From Marinobacterium iners DSM 11526 (GTDB lineage: Bacteria > Pseudomonadota > Gammaproteobacteria > Pseudomonadales > Balneatricaceae), in NCBI RefSeq assembly GCF_900107855.1, contig NZ_FNRJ01000002.1, positions 288,847-352,846 on the forward strand: DNA of 64,000 nt, given 5' to 3'. Both the position numbers and the translations under genes were made by a program. A model generated the notes under the pieces. That model was not told the origin of the DNA and did no database searches. It saw nothing but the letters and a program-made list of their open reading frames with translations. Shown one piece after another: positions 8,223 to 18,085 of the stretch (positions are counted from its first letter, which is position 1; the number at the start of each line of letters is the position of its first letter).

Positions 8223-10586
8223 ATGTTACCGCTGGCACTCTATATTTCGGATGAATTCAGGCTGTTGAGTCGAGCCCAGCTGCAACGAGGTGTAAGCCAA
8301 TACTTTACGGTCCCTGACCAGCTATTGGTCAGTGCCTGGCAGGAATTGAAAAACCTGACACCGGAAGTATGGCAACCCGGGCGCAGGCAAGAACAAATCC
8401 AGACGGATATCTGTCTGCCGACACGGCTGCCACCGCCGCTGAGCATTGAAGAATCCAATCAGCGCTTCAACCAATATCTGAACTCACCAACACCGCGGAA
8501 CACCCCGCTGATCATTAACCCTGCTGATCTGCACCCCCGTTTCGAGCCGCTTCTGCGCGAGCGAATCAGCGAGGGAATCAGCAAACGGCTACAGGTAATT
8601 GCCCTGGCTGCGCGCGAGCAGGGACGCGAAGTGCTGTTACTCTCCCCTTCGGAAGAGGCTCTCGAACTTACACTGGGCATTTTTACCAGTACCCTTGCCC
8701 TGCCGGGCCTGGAAGGCTGGAATCATTTTGGCATCTGCCTTCCGACAGCATCAAAACGCGCACTTCCAACCCTGGGATACCTGGAACACCTGGGACGTGC
8801 GTTCAAGCTTAACATTCCGGTCCTGCTGCTGACTGGCGCACCGGAGACCTCGGAAATCAGTAACGCCCAACACCTCGGCTACCCTGAATATCCGGTCATG
8901 ACCGACCCTGCACACTGCGACATCGCATTTGAGCTGTGCGACACTTTCCTGCACAGTACCAATAACACCTGCCTGCGTACCCGACTCGCCAAATCCCGCC
9001 CTTTTCCTGATCACTATTCAGCTCCGTTACCACCAACCGACATCTACTTGCCTGCCAGACTGAACGCCACCGGCCCCATACGCGGCCAATGGTTGATTGA
9101 ACAGGCACTGCAGGACGCATTGCAGCGTGTTCAACGGGAAAGATGGGTTGCCTGCCCTCTGATCGCAGGCGAGAGCTGCACCGATACGCTGGCCAGAGAG
9201 CGCTTTAACCCTGCTCATGTTGAAGACATGATCGGCGAGGTTTGCGACTGTACCGAAGCGCAGGTGCGTGAAGCATTTCAGCTGGCCGTGGAAGCACAGC
9301 CCGGCTGGAATGACGTTCACGTCTCTCACCGCGCTGATCTGATTCTACGCTGGGGGCAGCGGTTACAACAGGAACTGAATACACTGGCCACATTGTGTGT
9401 TCGCGAATCAGGGCTTGTGCTGAATGATGTACTGGGTGATCTGCGTACCGCCATCAACCTGTGCTACTACTATAGCGCTCAGGCTCGAACACAGCTGCAG
9501 ACACGCCCCCTGCACGGTCTGCCCGGTGAGGTAAACCAGCTGGAACTGCACGGCCGCGGTGTCTACATTTGCATCACGGATGACAACGACCCCCTGGCCA
9601 CTCTTGTGGGTCAACTTGCGGCCATTCTGGTTAGCGGCAATGCCGTTTTGGTCAATACAGGCAGCGCCACGGCTTTCAGCGCGACTCGACTGATCGAGCT
9701 GCTGCTGGAAACCGGTCTGCCTGAGTCGCTTGTCGCGCTGCTGCCAGGCCCTACCGAACGGGTTTCGGCCTGGATGGCTGAAGACTACCGGCTGGCAGGT
9801 GCCGTGTTTTTTGGTGATGCCAGTGAAGCCACAGCTCTGAATGCGATGATCAGCAACCGCTCAGGGGCTCCGCTGGTACCGCCTCTGACTCACAGCAGCC
9901 TACCTGGTACTCAGCTGGTTGACCGACCACTGGACAACCGTGAAGTGCGCGAACTAATGCACAGTGCCTTCAGTTTTGCCGGCCAGAGACGCGCCTCGCT
10001 GGGCATGCTTTATATTGAAGAGTCGATAGCCGACCAGCTGGAAGCCCAACTGATCAGCAGCCTGCAGCTTTTGCACCTGGGCGATCCGGCAGAACCTGAC
10101 ACCGATATTGGCCCACTGGTCAGCCGTCATCAGATGGACCGGGTCTATCACCACATTGAGCGACTGCGGGTGCGTGATCGCTTGCTGGCACAACTGCCAC
10201 TGGACGACCGCCATGACAATGGCTTTTTTGTACCCCCAACGCTGCTGCGACTGTACACCCTGGATGAGCTGCAAGACTGTGTAAATGGCCCCATCCTGCA
10301 CCTCATCCGTTACAACCGGGAAAACCTGCAGCGTGTGATCGACGAAATCAACCGTTACTGCCAGGGGCAGGCATTCGGCATTCACACCCATGATGAAGCA
10401 CTGATCGCTCGGGTGCGACAACAGCTGCAGGCCGGCAGCCTGATGATCAACCGCAGCCTGGCCGACCTGTCAGCCGGAGTAAGACCTGCCGGCGGGGCAG
10501 GCACATCGGGTACCGGGCCGCTCTATGGCGGCCCCAATTACCTCACATCATTTGTGCGTGAACGCACCATCTCGCGCCAGCTCTGA
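8223..10586 (+). CDS. PutA-like bifunctional proline catabolism homologue, probably catalytically dead
   Basis: 787 residues, collinear with PutA from the proline dehydrogenase barrel to the P5C/aldehyde dehydrogenase end, but with no N-terminal DNA-binding part. Recognisable PutA blocks include LEGWNHFGICLPTASKRA, QHLGYPEYPV, MIGEVCDCTEAQV and the end SGTGPLYGGPNYL. Key residues are missing: the dehydrogenase cysteine motif GQRC reads GQRR; the NAD-site lysine in AKP reads VNT; the EVFGP glutamate region reads CVNGP; the FAD-site block RLVKGAYWD reads LLLTGAPET. The ATG at 8223 has GGAG seven bases upstream; a GTG at 8208 is possible. The frame is open throughout, so this is a maintained pseudoenzyme rather than a pseudogene. 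Divergent from the M23 gene. Confidence 0.8.
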   Translation: MLPLALYISDEFRLLSRAQLQRGVSQYFTVPDQLLVSAWQELKNLTPEVWQPGRRQEQIQTDICLPTRLPPPLSIEESNQRFNQYLNSPTPRNTPLIINPADLHPRFEPLLRERISEGISKRLQVIALAAREQGREVLLLSPSEEALELTLGIFTSTLALPGLEGWNHFGICLPTASKRALPTLGYLEHLGRAFKLNIPVLLLTGAPETSEISNAQHLGYPEYPVMTDPAHCDIAFELCDTFLHSTNNTCLRTRLAKSRPFPDHYSAPLPPTDIYLPARLNATGPIRGQWLIEQALQDALQRVQRERWVACPLIAGESCTDTLARERFNPAHVEDMIGEVCDCTEAQVREAFQLAVEAQPGWNDVHVSHRADLILRWGQRLQQELNTLATLCVRESGLVLNDVLGDLRTAINLCYYYSAQARTQLQTRPLHGLPGEVNQLELHGRGVYICITDDNDPLATLVGQLAAILVSGNAVLVNTGSATAFSATRLIELLLETGLPESLVALLPGPTERVSAWMAEDYRLAGAVFFGDASEATALNAMISNRSGAPLVPPLTHSSLPGTQLVDRPLDNREVRELMHSAFSFAGQRRASLGMLYIEESIADQLEAQLISSLQLLHLGDPAEPDTDIGPLVSRHQMDRVYHHIERLRVRDRLLAQLPLDDRHDNGFFVPPTLLRLYTLDELQDCVNGPILHLIRYNRENLQRVIDEINRYCQGQAFGIHTHDEALIARVRQQLQAGSLMINRSLADLSAGVRPAGGAGTSGTGPLYGGPNYLTSFVRERTISRQL

Positions 10587-11978
10587 TCAACCGGCCGAGG
10601 CACGATTGTTTCGTGCCAGCCGGAAGCAGGGCTGGTAATCGTCATGATTAATCTTCATGCGGCGCTGTGAAACGAAGGATTCCAGCAACTCATCCAGTGC
10701 CTCGATCACCTCAGGTTCGCCGTGCAGCTCGAACGGCCCATGTTGCTCAATGGCTCGAATGCCCGGCTCCTTGACGTTACCAGCCACAATGCCGGACAGC
10801 GCACAACGCAACTGGGCTGCCAGCTCATGATCCTCCTGCCGACGAGACAGGTTAAGCCCGCGCATGTTGGCGTGTGTCGGCTCGAAAGTCTGCTGCAGCG
10901 ACAACGGGATATGCAGCTGCCAGTTGAAATGGTACGCCTCTCCGGTCGCCTTTCGATATGAAGTCACGGCTTCCAGCCCCACCCGCATCCGCTCCGCCAC
11001 CTCATACGCATCATCCACAACGATTTCATAGCAGCTGGCGGCACGCTCACCCAGCGTATTGCGGATAAAGCGATCCACGGTTTCAAAGTAGGCCTCGCTG
11101 CCAGCGGGACCGGTAAAGATCAGCGGGAATGGCTGTTCTGTATTATCCTGCTGCAGCAAAATGCCAAGGATGTACAAAATTTCTTCTGCTGTACCAACCC
11201 CCCCGGGGAATACGACAAAACCGTGCCCAAGCCGTACGAACGCTTCCAGTCGACGCTCGATATCAGGCATGATGATCAGCTCGTTAACAATCGGATTGGG
11301 AGACTCAGCCGCAATAATGCCTGGCTCCGAGATACCCACATAACGGCCATCGTGGATACGCTGCTTGGCATGAGCAATCGTGGCGCCCTTCATCGGCCCC
11401 TTCATGGCTCCCGGACCACAGCCGGTACAGATATTCATGCCGCGCAGGCCCATCTCGTAGCCCACCCGCTTGGTATAGTCATATTCAACCTGATTGATCG
11501 AATGTCCGCCCCAGCATACCACCATGTTCGGCTTCACATGGGGCCGCAGAGCATTGGCATGACGCAGGGTGTTGAATACCTGATTGGAGATGGTACCGGA
11601 CAGGTCCAGCCCCTCACAGCAGCCATCAATTTTGTCACTGACATATAGCAGGTCACGCAGCACCGCAAACAGGTGCTCGTGAATCCCCTGAATCAGCTCA
11701 CCATCGACAAACGCTGCGGCTGGTGCATTGATCAGGTCCAGCTGTACCCCTCGGTGCTTCTGACTGATCTGTACATCGAACTCGCGAAAGCGATTCAGCA
11801 CCAAACGGGTACTGTCCATTTCGCTGCCACAGTTTAAGACCGCCAGTGCACACTGACGAAACAGGTTGTACAGGCCGCCCTGGCTTTTGTCCTGCAGCCG
11901 GGCCACTTCATAAGGTGAAAGAACATCGAGATTGTCCAGCGGTGTTACGCTGGAGGTAATGTAGTGCTCGGTCATCAT
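10587..11978 (-). CDS. ppnN: Pyrimidine/purine 5'-monophosphate nucleosidase PpnN (LOG family)
   Basis: 463 residues, highly similar to E. coli PpnN (YgdH, 454 residues), which cleaves nucleoside monophosphates to base and ribose 5-phosphate and responds to (p)ppGpp. The LOG signature PGGVGTAEE and the block NICTGCGPGAMKGPMKG are present, as are the N-terminal (SPYEVARLQDKS) and C-terminal (SGIVAGNVKEPGIRAIE) PpnN-specific domains. AAGGAGG sits five bases before the ATG at 11978. It converges with the PutA-like gene; the two stops form a TGATCA with no spacer. Confidence 0.95.
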   Translation of the reverse strand: MMTEHYITSSVTPLDNLDVLSPYEVARLQDKSQGGLYNLFRQCALAVLNCGSEMDSTRLVLNRFREFDVQISQKHRGVQLDLINAPAAAFVDGELIQGIHEHLFAVLRDLLYVSDKIDGCCEGLDLSGTISNQVFNTLRHANALRPHVKPNMVVCWGGHSINQVEYDYTKRVGYEMGLRGMNICTGCGPGAMKGPMKGATIAHAKQRIHDGRYVGISEPGIIAAESPNPIVNELIIMPDIERRLEAFVRLGHGFVVFPGGVGTAEEILYILGILLQQDNTEQPFPLIFTGPAGSEAYFETVDRFIRNTLGERAASCYEIVVDDAYEVAERMRVGLEAVTSYRKATGEAYHFNWQLHIPLSLQQTFEPTHANMRGLNLSRRQEDHELAAQLRCALSGIVAGNVKEPGIRAIEQHGPFELHGEPEVIEALDELLESFVSQRRMKINHDDYQPCFRLARNNRASAG

Positions 11979-12007
11979 ACTGACCTCCTTGTTCGCTACT
12001 GCTTTGA

Positions 12008-12029
12008 CACACGCCGATACCTGCGTGTG
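12008..12029. promoter_or_regulatory. Inverted repeat in the ppnN/phoH divergent region
   Basis: CACACGC, an eight-base spacer, GCGTGTG: perfect seven-base arms in the 217-base region between the divergent ppnN and PIN-PhoH genes. It could be an operator or a small hairpin. A TTGACA overlaps its left edge (12004-12009), but no -10 follows at normal spacing. Confidence 0.25.
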
Positions 12030-12195
12030 GCTTTAACTATGAACGCTGCCGGACAGATTTACTACCACCGCATGTCAACCCTGTTACAGCACCTCACTGA
12101 ACTGATATGCAGCAAAAGCCTAACCGGACGCGTTGTAATTGGTCTCACCTTGAATTAGTTTGAAGCCATACACTGACGTACAAGGAAGCCTGCCG

Positions 12196-13584
12196 ATGTC
12201 TGCATCAAAACTGTATATCCTGGACACCAACGTTCTGCTGCATGATCCCAAGTGTCTGTTCCAGTTCAAGGAGCAGGACATCACCATCCCGATGACCGTG
12301 CTCGAAGAGCTTGATTCAATCAAGGACCGCAAGCAAAACGTAGCTGCAGAGGCGCGGCATGCCATCCGCGTGATCGACAACATTCTGTCCAGTGCCACCA
12401 ACGCGAGCCAAATCACTAAAGGCGTGCGCATTCTGGTGGAAGGCAAGGAGCGCGAGCAGAAGCTGGGCAAGCTGTCGATTTTCCCGGACCATGAACTGAC
12501 CAGCCGCCAGGGCTTTTTGCCGGACATAAGCAACAAGGACAATCGCATCATCAACTGCGCGCTGCACCTGCAGGCCACCTTCCCTCACCGGCAGATTGTT
12601 CTGGTTACCAAGGACATCAATATGCGCCTCAAGGCGCTGGGGGCGGGCCTTCAGCGGGTGGAAGACTACCGCACCGACCAGCTGGTATCCGACATCGACA
12701 TGCTGCCGGCCGGACATCATCATCTGGATACCCCCTTCTGGGAAGGCGTGGATAAGGTCGACAGTTTTCAGCAAGACGGCCACACCTACCATAAGGTGGA
12801 TCGCAGCCTGTTACCTGACACCTACATGAACGAATACATCTATGACGACAGCAAGGATTTTGCAGCGCGTACCGTGAAAGTGGACGAAACGACCGTCACC
12901 TTGATGGATCTGGGCTATGACCGCTTGATGCAACAATCCTGCTGGGGTATTCAACCGATTAACCTGCAGCAGGCATTTGCGATGCAGTCGTTGATGGATC
13001 CCGAGGTTGACCTCAGCATCCTGCTGGGTGCCGCCGGCTCGGGCAAGACGTTAATAGCGCTGGCCTGCGCCCTGGAAATGGTGATAGAGGAGCAGCGCTT
13101 CAACAAGATCATCGTGACACGCTCCACACCTCCCGTGGCCGAGGACATCGGCTTTCTGCCCGGAACCGAAGAGGAGAAGATGACGCCCTGGATGAGCTCG
13201 ATCAACGATAACCTTGAAGCCATGCACGAGCAGGACGAGCGTCCACAGAGCAGTGTCAAATACGCGATTGAGAAAGCCAACATTCAATTCAAGTCACTGA
13301 ACTTCATCCGCGGCCGCAGCATACAAAATGCCATCGTACTGATTGACGAAGCCCAGAACCTGACGCCACAACAACTCAAAACCATTCTGACCCGCTGTGG
13401 CAAGGGCACCAAGATGGTATGCCTGGGCAACCTGGCGCAGATCGATTCCAATTACCTCACGGCGCTGACCTCGGGCCTGACCTACATTGTCGAACGCTTC
13501 CGTGACTTTGAAGGTTCGGCGAGCGTTCACTTTGAAGGGATCTTCCGCTCACGCTTGGCCGAGTACGCCGAAGAACACCTCTGA
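12196..13584 (+). CDS. PIN-domain/PhoH-like ATPase fusion (YlaK type)
   Basis: 462 residues: an N-terminal PIN nuclease domain (about 5-135; ILDTNVLLHDP with the first catalytic Asp, NVAAEARHAIR, NKDNRIINCAL) and a C-terminal PhoH ATPase (about 250-460) with Walker A GAAGSGKT near 280 and Walker B VLIDEAQN near 380. Such PIN-PhoH (PhoH2-like) proteins are RNA-unwinding ribonucleases in studied cases. The start at 12196 (MSASKLYILDTN) is preferred over an in-frame ATG at 12160 because AAGGA lies about ten bases upstream and the homologous N-terminus begins here. Confidence 0.92.
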   Translation: MSASKLYILDTNVLLHDPKCLFQFKEQDITIPMTVLEELDSIKDRKQNVAAEARHAIRVIDNILSSATNASQITKGVRILVEGKEREQKLGKLSIFPDHELTSRQGFLPDISNKDNRIINCALHLQATFPHRQIVLVTKDINMRLKALGAGLQRVEDYRTDQLVSDIDMLPAGHHHLDTPFWEGVDKVDSFQQDGHTYHKVDRSLLPDTYMNEYIYDDSKDFAARTVKVDETTVTLMDLGYDRLMQQSCWGIQPINLQQAFAMQSLMDPEVDLSILLGAAGSGKTLIALACALEMVIEEQRFNKIIVTRSTPPVAEDIGFLPGTEEEKMTPWMSSINDNLEAMHEQDERPQSSVKYAIEKANIQFKSLNFIRGRSIQNAIVLIDEAQNLTPQQLKTILTRCGKGTKMVCLGNLAQIDSNYLTALTSGLTYIVERFRDFEGSASVHFEGIFRSRLAEYAEEHL

Positions 13585-13601
13585 ACGGCGTCAGCCTGCG
13601 A

Positions 13602-13631
13602 GTTGCAGCGAACCAAACGGTTCGCTGCAAC
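13602..13631. terminator. Strong hairpin after the PIN-PhoH gene
   Basis: A perfect 13-base inverted repeat (GTTGCAGCGAACC and its complement) around the loop AAAC, 17 bases after the stop codon. No T-run follows, so Rho-independent termination is only partly supported; it may instead protect the 3' end. The rest of the 392-base gap to mqo holds a TATAAT at 13776 and a short open frame (13814-13987) discussed under findings. Confidence 0.5.
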
Positions 13632-13775
13632 AGTGGAATTCAAAACCGCGACAATCGCGAGACCAAAGTCTAAAAAACGCCTCAACGCCTTATCTCACGC
13701 GGGTTACAGCCTGATGACATCACCCCGGCAGGGCACCTGATTCGAGCAGTGAGTTTTATTCTGTCGACAGTTGCA

Positions 13776-13781
13776 TATAAT
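13776..13781 (+). promoter_or_regulatory. Possible -10 element of mqo
   Basis: A perfect TATAAT about 195 bases before the mqo ATG. No convincing -35 hexamer lies 16-18 bases upstream, so it may depend on an activator or be chance. If used, mqo has a leader of about 190 bases. Confidence 0.3.
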
Positions 13782-13976
13782 GCACCGCACCAACGTATTC
13801 AGCGTAAATAATCATGCAATCTGCGCGCGGGACCGAGCATCAGCCGGTGACCGCTGCAGTGAGACCCGGAGGTCCTGACCGGTTTTGTGCCCAACGGCAC
13901 GGGTCCGATCAGGTGTGCCAAAAGCCTTCCTCCCGGTTTCTGAATCCCATTGTTTACGATCAAATGGCGAACTCAT

Positions 13977-15467
13977 ATGACCACTAAAACTGTAGATGTG
14001 CTGCTTGTCGGTGCCGGTGCCATGAGTACCACCCTCGGGATGATACTCAAACAGCTGGACCCGGCCCTGAAGATCTGTATGGTCGAGCGTCTTGACCATG
14101 TTGCGCGCGAGAGTACCGACGCCTGGAACAACGCCGGTACTGGCCATGCGGCCTATTGTGAGTTGAACTACACGCCCGAGCAGCCTGATGGCAGCATCAA
14201 TACCACCAAGGCGTTCGCAATCAACACCTCCTTTGAGGTCAGCCTGCAGTTCTGGTCCTATCTGGTCGAGCAGGGTAACCTGCCTTCACCCCGTGAGTTC
14301 ATCAACCCGGCTCCTCATCAAAGCTTCGTCTGGGGCGAAAAAAACGTTGAGTTTCTGCGCAAGCGCTACGCCGCGCTGAGCCAGCACCCCTGCTTCAAAG
14401 ACATGGAGTACAGCGAAGACCACGCCATGTTGCGCGAGTGGATGCCGCTGGTAATGCAGAACCGTGACCCGTCCGACAAGGTTGCCGGCACCCGGGTTCG
14501 CTATGGCTCCGACGTCAACTTCGGTGCCCTGGCACGCAACCTGGTCAGCAACCTTGAACAACAGGATGGCTTCGATCTGCTGCTTAGCCGCAACGTCAAG
14601 GACCTGAACAAGAACAGTGATGGCAGCTGGGACGTGGTGTTGAAAAACAACAGCAACGGCAGCTCTGAAACCGTTCGCAGCCGTTTCGTGTTTCTCGGTG
14701 CCGGCGGCGGCGCACTGCCACTACTGCAGAAGTCTGCAATCGAAGAAGGTCGGGGTTACGGCGGCTTCCCGGTAAGCGGCATGTGGCTGGTCTGCAAACG
14801 CCCAGAAGTCATCGAACAGCATCAGGCCAAGGTTTACGGCATGGCACCGATCGGCGCTCCGCCCATGTCGGTTCCACACTTGGATACCCGTGTGATCGAT
14901 GGCAAGAAGGCACTGCTGTTTGGGCCCTTCGCCGGCTTTACCACCAAGTTCCTCAAGCAGGGCTCGTTTCTGGACCTGCCGCTAAGCATTCGCCCAAGCA
15001 ACCTGGCACCAATGATGTCGGTGGCAATGCACAACATGGACCTGACCCGATACCTGATCAGTGAAGTGCGCCAGTCTCACCGTTCGCGGGTTGAATCTCT
15101 GCGCAACTTCTTCCCGGATGCCAAAGAAGAAGATTGGGAGCTGTCCTATGCCGGTCAGCGTGTGCAGATCATCAAGCCTGGTACCGAGCGCGCGGGCAAG
15201 CTGGAATTCGGTACCGAAGTGATAACCTCTGCTGACGGCTCACTGGCGGCACTGCTGGGCGCATCTCCGGGCGCTTCCACTGCTGTCAGCGCCATGTTGA
15301 GCATCGTCGAGCGCTGTTTTGCAGAGCGCATGAAGGAAGAGAGCTGGAAACAAAAGATCACCGAACTGGTGCCTTCCTACGGCCAGAACCTGACTGAAAA
15401 CACGGAGCTACTGCTTCAGGTGCGCAAGCGCACGCTGTCGGTACTGGAGCTGGATCGTCAGTCTTGA
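13977..15467 (+). CDS. mqo: Malate:quinone oxidoreductase
   Basis: A 496-residue FAD-dependent peripheral membrane enzyme oxidising malate to oxaloacetate with quinone as acceptor (TCA cycle). The N-terminal dinucleotide motif [16 protein letters not shown], the Mqo signature [20 protein letters not shown] and the C-terminal flavin block [16 protein letters not shown] are present. The ATG at 13977 gives the family N-terminus ([12 protein letters not shown]). It has no clear Shine-Dalgarno and overlaps the end of a small upstream open frame, so coupled translation is possible. A TTG about 27 bases upstream is in frame but less likely. A GC-rich hairpin follows the stop. Confidence 0.95.
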   Translation: MTTKTVDVLLVGAGAMSTTLGMILKQLDPALKICMVERLDHVARESTDAWNNAGTGHAAYCELNYTPEQPDGSINTTKAFAINTSFEVSLQFWSYLVEQGNLPSPREFINPAPHQSFVWGEKNVEFLRKRYAALSQHPCFKDMEYSEDHAMLREWMPLVMQNRDPSDKVAGTRVRYGSDVNFGALARNLVSNLEQQDGFDLLLSRNVKDLNKNSDGSWDVVLKNNSNGSSETVRSRFVFLGAGGGALPLLQKSAIEEGRGYGGFPVSGMWLVCKRPEVIEQHQAKVYGMAPIGAPPMSVPHLDTRVIDGKKALLFGPFAGFTTKFLKQGSFLDLPLSIRPSNLAPMMSVAMHNMDLTRYLISEVRQSHRSRVESLRNFFPDAKEEDWELSYAGQRVQIIKPGTERAGKLEFGTEVITSADGSLAALLGASPGASTAVSAMLSIVERCFAERMKEESWKQKITELVPSYGQNLTENTELLLQVRKRTLSVLELDRQS

Positions 15468-15476
15468 TCACTTGCC

Positions 15477-15499
15477 GAGGGGCCTTTTACAGGCCCCTC
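15477..15499 (+). terminator. Hairpin after mqo
   Basis: GAGGGGCC, seven-base loop, GGCCCCTC: a perfect eight-base stem ten bases after the mqo stop. The loop has a TTTT but no T-run follows the stem. A terminator or attenuating hairpin between mqo and yidD is likely. Confidence 0.5.
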
Positions 15500-15568
15500 A
15501 CAGTTCTCTTCACTGGCTGTTGCCTGCTGCACGGGCTATCATCTGCAACAGATGGTTTCGAGGTTCCC

Positions 15569-15871
15569 ATGCATCAACTGACCCAATGGCTTAAAAAACT
15601 CCTTATTCTGCTGGTGCGTGGCTACCAGCTACTGCTCAGCCCCTTTCTCGGCAACAACTGCCGTTTCTATCCCAGCTGTTCCAGCTACATGATCGAAGCG
15701 ATCGAAGTGCATGGCGTGTTCAAAGGGCTATGGCTCGGTACTCGACGCATCCTGCGCTGCCATCCCTACAGCGACGGTGGAATTGATCCTGTACCTCCAC
15801 GCTGTGGCTGTGCCGGCCACGACGAGCGTTCCGAATTGTCACAACCTGACTACACTGAAAAGAATCACTGA
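15569..15871 (+). CDS. yidD: Membrane protein insertion efficiency factor YidD
   Basis: 100 residues with the YidD signature: an amphipathic N-terminus, [19 protein letters not shown], then [14 protein letters not shown]. YidD assists YidC/Sec insertion of inner-membrane proteins. It is usually found between rnpA and yidC; here it sits alone between mqo and the SLC5 protein, so it is probably a displaced or additional copy. The start at 15569 is preceded by GAGG six bases upstream; the longer in-frame extension is not YidD-like. Confidence 0.92.
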   Translation: MHQLTQWLKKLLILLVRGYQLLLSPFLGNNCRFYPSCSSYMIEAIEVHGVFKGLWLGTRRILRCHPYSDGGIDPVPPRCGCAGHDERSELSQPDYTEKNH

Positions 15872-15895
15872 CCGCCACCGGCTGCAGGAGCAAAG

Positions 15896-18079
15896 ATGTT
15901 TTCTCCACTGAGTGTCATTCTGGTTGTTGTTGTCTACATCGCGTTCCTGTTTGGTCTGGCTCAGTGGGGTGAGCAGCGCACACGACGCGGCCAGCCGTTT
16001 AACTCGGCTACCCTGTATGCCCTGTCTATGGGAGTCTACTTCACCACCTGGACCTTCTACGGCAGTATCGGTTTTGCCACTCAGTCCGGCCTGTTGTATC
16101 TGGGTATTTATGTTGGCGCTTTACTGTCCATTTTCTTCTGGCAGATGACCCTGAGGCGCATGATTGCGGTTAAGGAAACATTCCGTATCACCAGCATTGC
16201 CGACCTGATTTCGACTCGTTACCGACGCTCGCAACGGATCGCGGCGCTGGTAACCTTGATCGCCTTTCTCGGCCTGCTGCCCTACATCAGCCTGCAGCTT
16301 GAAGCGGTGGTGCGTTCTTTTCGCCTGATCACCATTGAAGAAGCCGATGGTATCCACTGGAGCTCTTCAGGGTTGCTGATCACCCTGATGATGGTGGTGT
16401 TTACCATTCTGTTCGGGGTACGCCGCCTGGACCCCACCGAACGGCACCAGGGAATGATTCTTGCGCTGGTGGCCGAATGCGTAGTCAAGCTGGTGGCCTT
16501 TTTGGTACTGGGCGGCTTCATTACCTGGTACTTTTTTGATGGTCCGGTGGATATGTATCAACAAATCCAGACCAACGGCTATCAACACCTGCTCGGGTTG
16601 GGAGGCGAAGATGCGGGTATCCAGTGGATGACGCTGATCGTACTCAGCTTCGTCGGTGTGCAGCTGCTGCCACGTCAGTTCCATGTAGCCGTGGTGGAGA
16701 ACGTGTCACCCCGTCACCTGGGCCGTGCACGCTGGATATTTCCGCTGTATACGGCTCTGATCACGGCCTTCGTGATTCCTGTCGCCGCAGCCGGCATGAT
16801 TCTGGGCCTGCCCGAAGCCCGCGCCGACTATTTCATGCTGATGGTTCCACAGGCATTGGGCCAACCGCTTCTGGCATTACTTGCCTTTGTTGGCGGCTTT
16901 TCAGCAGCCAGCGGCATGGTCATTATCACAACCATGACACTCTCAACCATGGTCTCCAACCACCTGTTACTGCCGGTCTGCGAGAAGTTTGATAATCTGC
17001 GCTGGATGCGTACCTGGCTACTGCAGGTCCGCTGGGTACTCGTGGCACTGATTCTGTTTGGCAGCTTTGGTCTGGCACGGCTACTCAGCGATACGCACAT
17101 GCTGGTGGCTGTAGGCCTGATCTCATTTGTAGCTGCACTGCAGCTGGCACCGGCAACCCTCATAGGCCTGTTCTGGTCTCGCGGCAACAGCATGGGGGCT
17201 TTTCTTGGCATGCTGGTCGGTTTTGCCCTCTGGGGATGGACATTGATCATCCCAGCCTGGGTGGAGGAAGGCTGGGTGTCAGCCAGCCTTCTCAATAACG
17301 GGCCTTTCGGGATTGAGTGGTTGCGACCGGAAATGCTGTTTGGCCTGGACCTGCCTCAGGTCCCTCATGCCGTATTCTGGTCTCTATTGGCCAACATCCT
17401 GTTTTATCTGCTGGGGTCCTGGTTCTACCACCCACAAAAGCACGAACGCACCCTGACTACCGAATTCCTGTATACAACGCGAGCACTGCGCACTCAGGAA
17501 AAAACACGCCCTACCGGACTCAATGCGTATATCGAATTAGCCCCCAAATTGGTGGAGGCGGAACAGTTACTCAAGCGCTACCTGGGTGAAGAGAAGGCGC
17601 AGCACAGCGTAAATCGCATCGCCGAAGACCTGCAGGTTTACGACAAGAGTCACATTTCGGTTGTGGAGTTGATGGAGTTCCACCGCATGCTGGAGCAGGT
17701 ACTGGCAGGTTCAATTGGGGCTGCCAGCGCGCATACTGCCATTGAGGAAAGTATTCGCTATACCGACCGGGAACGCTCGGACCTGACCGCCATTTACAGC
17801 CATATTGTAAACGAGTTGCAGGGGTCCTATCGTTTTCACCCGGACAAGGCGCACGAGCCACAAAATCACAGCTTTGAAGCATTGGATGATCTGCAGAACC
17901 AACTGGAACGGTTGCAGCTGAAGGTGGATCAGCAGAAGAATCAGATTGAGCAGCTTGAAACGCGCCTGGAACAGCGTTACCAGGAGATATTCGATTATCG
18001 AGTGGAAGCGCAGCGCCTGCGTCATGAAAACGAGACGCTGCGTCAGCAGCTGCTGCAGGAACCCCAACAGGAGGGGTAG
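15896..18079 (+). CDS. SLC5-type transporter/sensor with STAC domain and C-terminal coiled coil (no kinase)
   Basis: 727 residues. Residues 1 to about 520 form a polytopic sodium:solute symporter (SLC5) domain like the N-terminal half of CbrA (SMGVYFTTWTFYGSIGFAT, FRITSIADLISTRYRRS). Residues about 545-640 look like a STAC domain (RYLGEEKAQHSVNRIAEDL, MLEQVLAGSIGAASAHTAIE). Residues about 655-715 are a heptad-rich coiled coil. CbrA-type proteins continue into PAS and histidine kinase domains; here no H-box, N-box or G-box is present and the protein ends. AGGAG precedes the ATG. Transport substrate and signalling partner cannot be read from sequence. Confidence 0.88.
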   Translation: MFSPLSVILVVVVYIAFLFGLAQWGEQRTRRGQPFNSATLYALSMGVYFTTWTFYGSIGFATQSGLLYLGIYVGALLSIFFWQMTLRRMIAVKETFRITSIADLISTRYRRSQRIAALVTLIAFLGLLPYISLQLEAVVRSFRLITIEEADGIHWSSSGLLITLMMVVFTILFGVRRLDPTERHQGMILALVAECVVKLVAFLVLGGFITWYFFDGPVDMYQQIQTNGYQHLLGLGGEDAGIQWMTLIVLSFVGVQLLPRQFHVAVVENVSPRHLGRARWIFPLYTALITAFVIPVAAAGMILGLPEARADYFMLMVPQALGQPLLALLAFVGGFSAASGMVIITTMTLSTMVSNHLLLPVCEKFDNLRWMRTWLLQVRWVLVALILFGSFGLARLLSDTHMLVAVGLISFVAALQLAPATLIGLFWSRGNSMGAFLGMLVGFALWGWTLIIPAWVEEGWVSASLLNNGPFGIEWLRPEMLFGLDLPQVPHAVFWSLLANILFYLLGSWFYHPQKHERTLTTEFLYTTRALRTQEKTRPTGLNAYIELAPKLVEAEQLLKRYLGEEKAQHSVNRIAEDLQVYDKSHISVVELMEFHRMLEQVLAGSIGAASAHTAIEESIRYTDRERSDLTAIYSHIVNELQGSYRFHPDKAHEPQNHSFEALDDLQNQLERLQLKVDQQKNQIEQLETRLEQRYQEIFDYRVEAQRLRHENETLRQQLLQEPQQEG

Positions 18080-18085
18080 GCAGGT

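Noticed and set aside
12004..12009. TTGACA as a promoter for the PIN-PhoH gene
   Set aside because: No -10 at 16-18 bases; the nearest TAACTA is 24 bases away.
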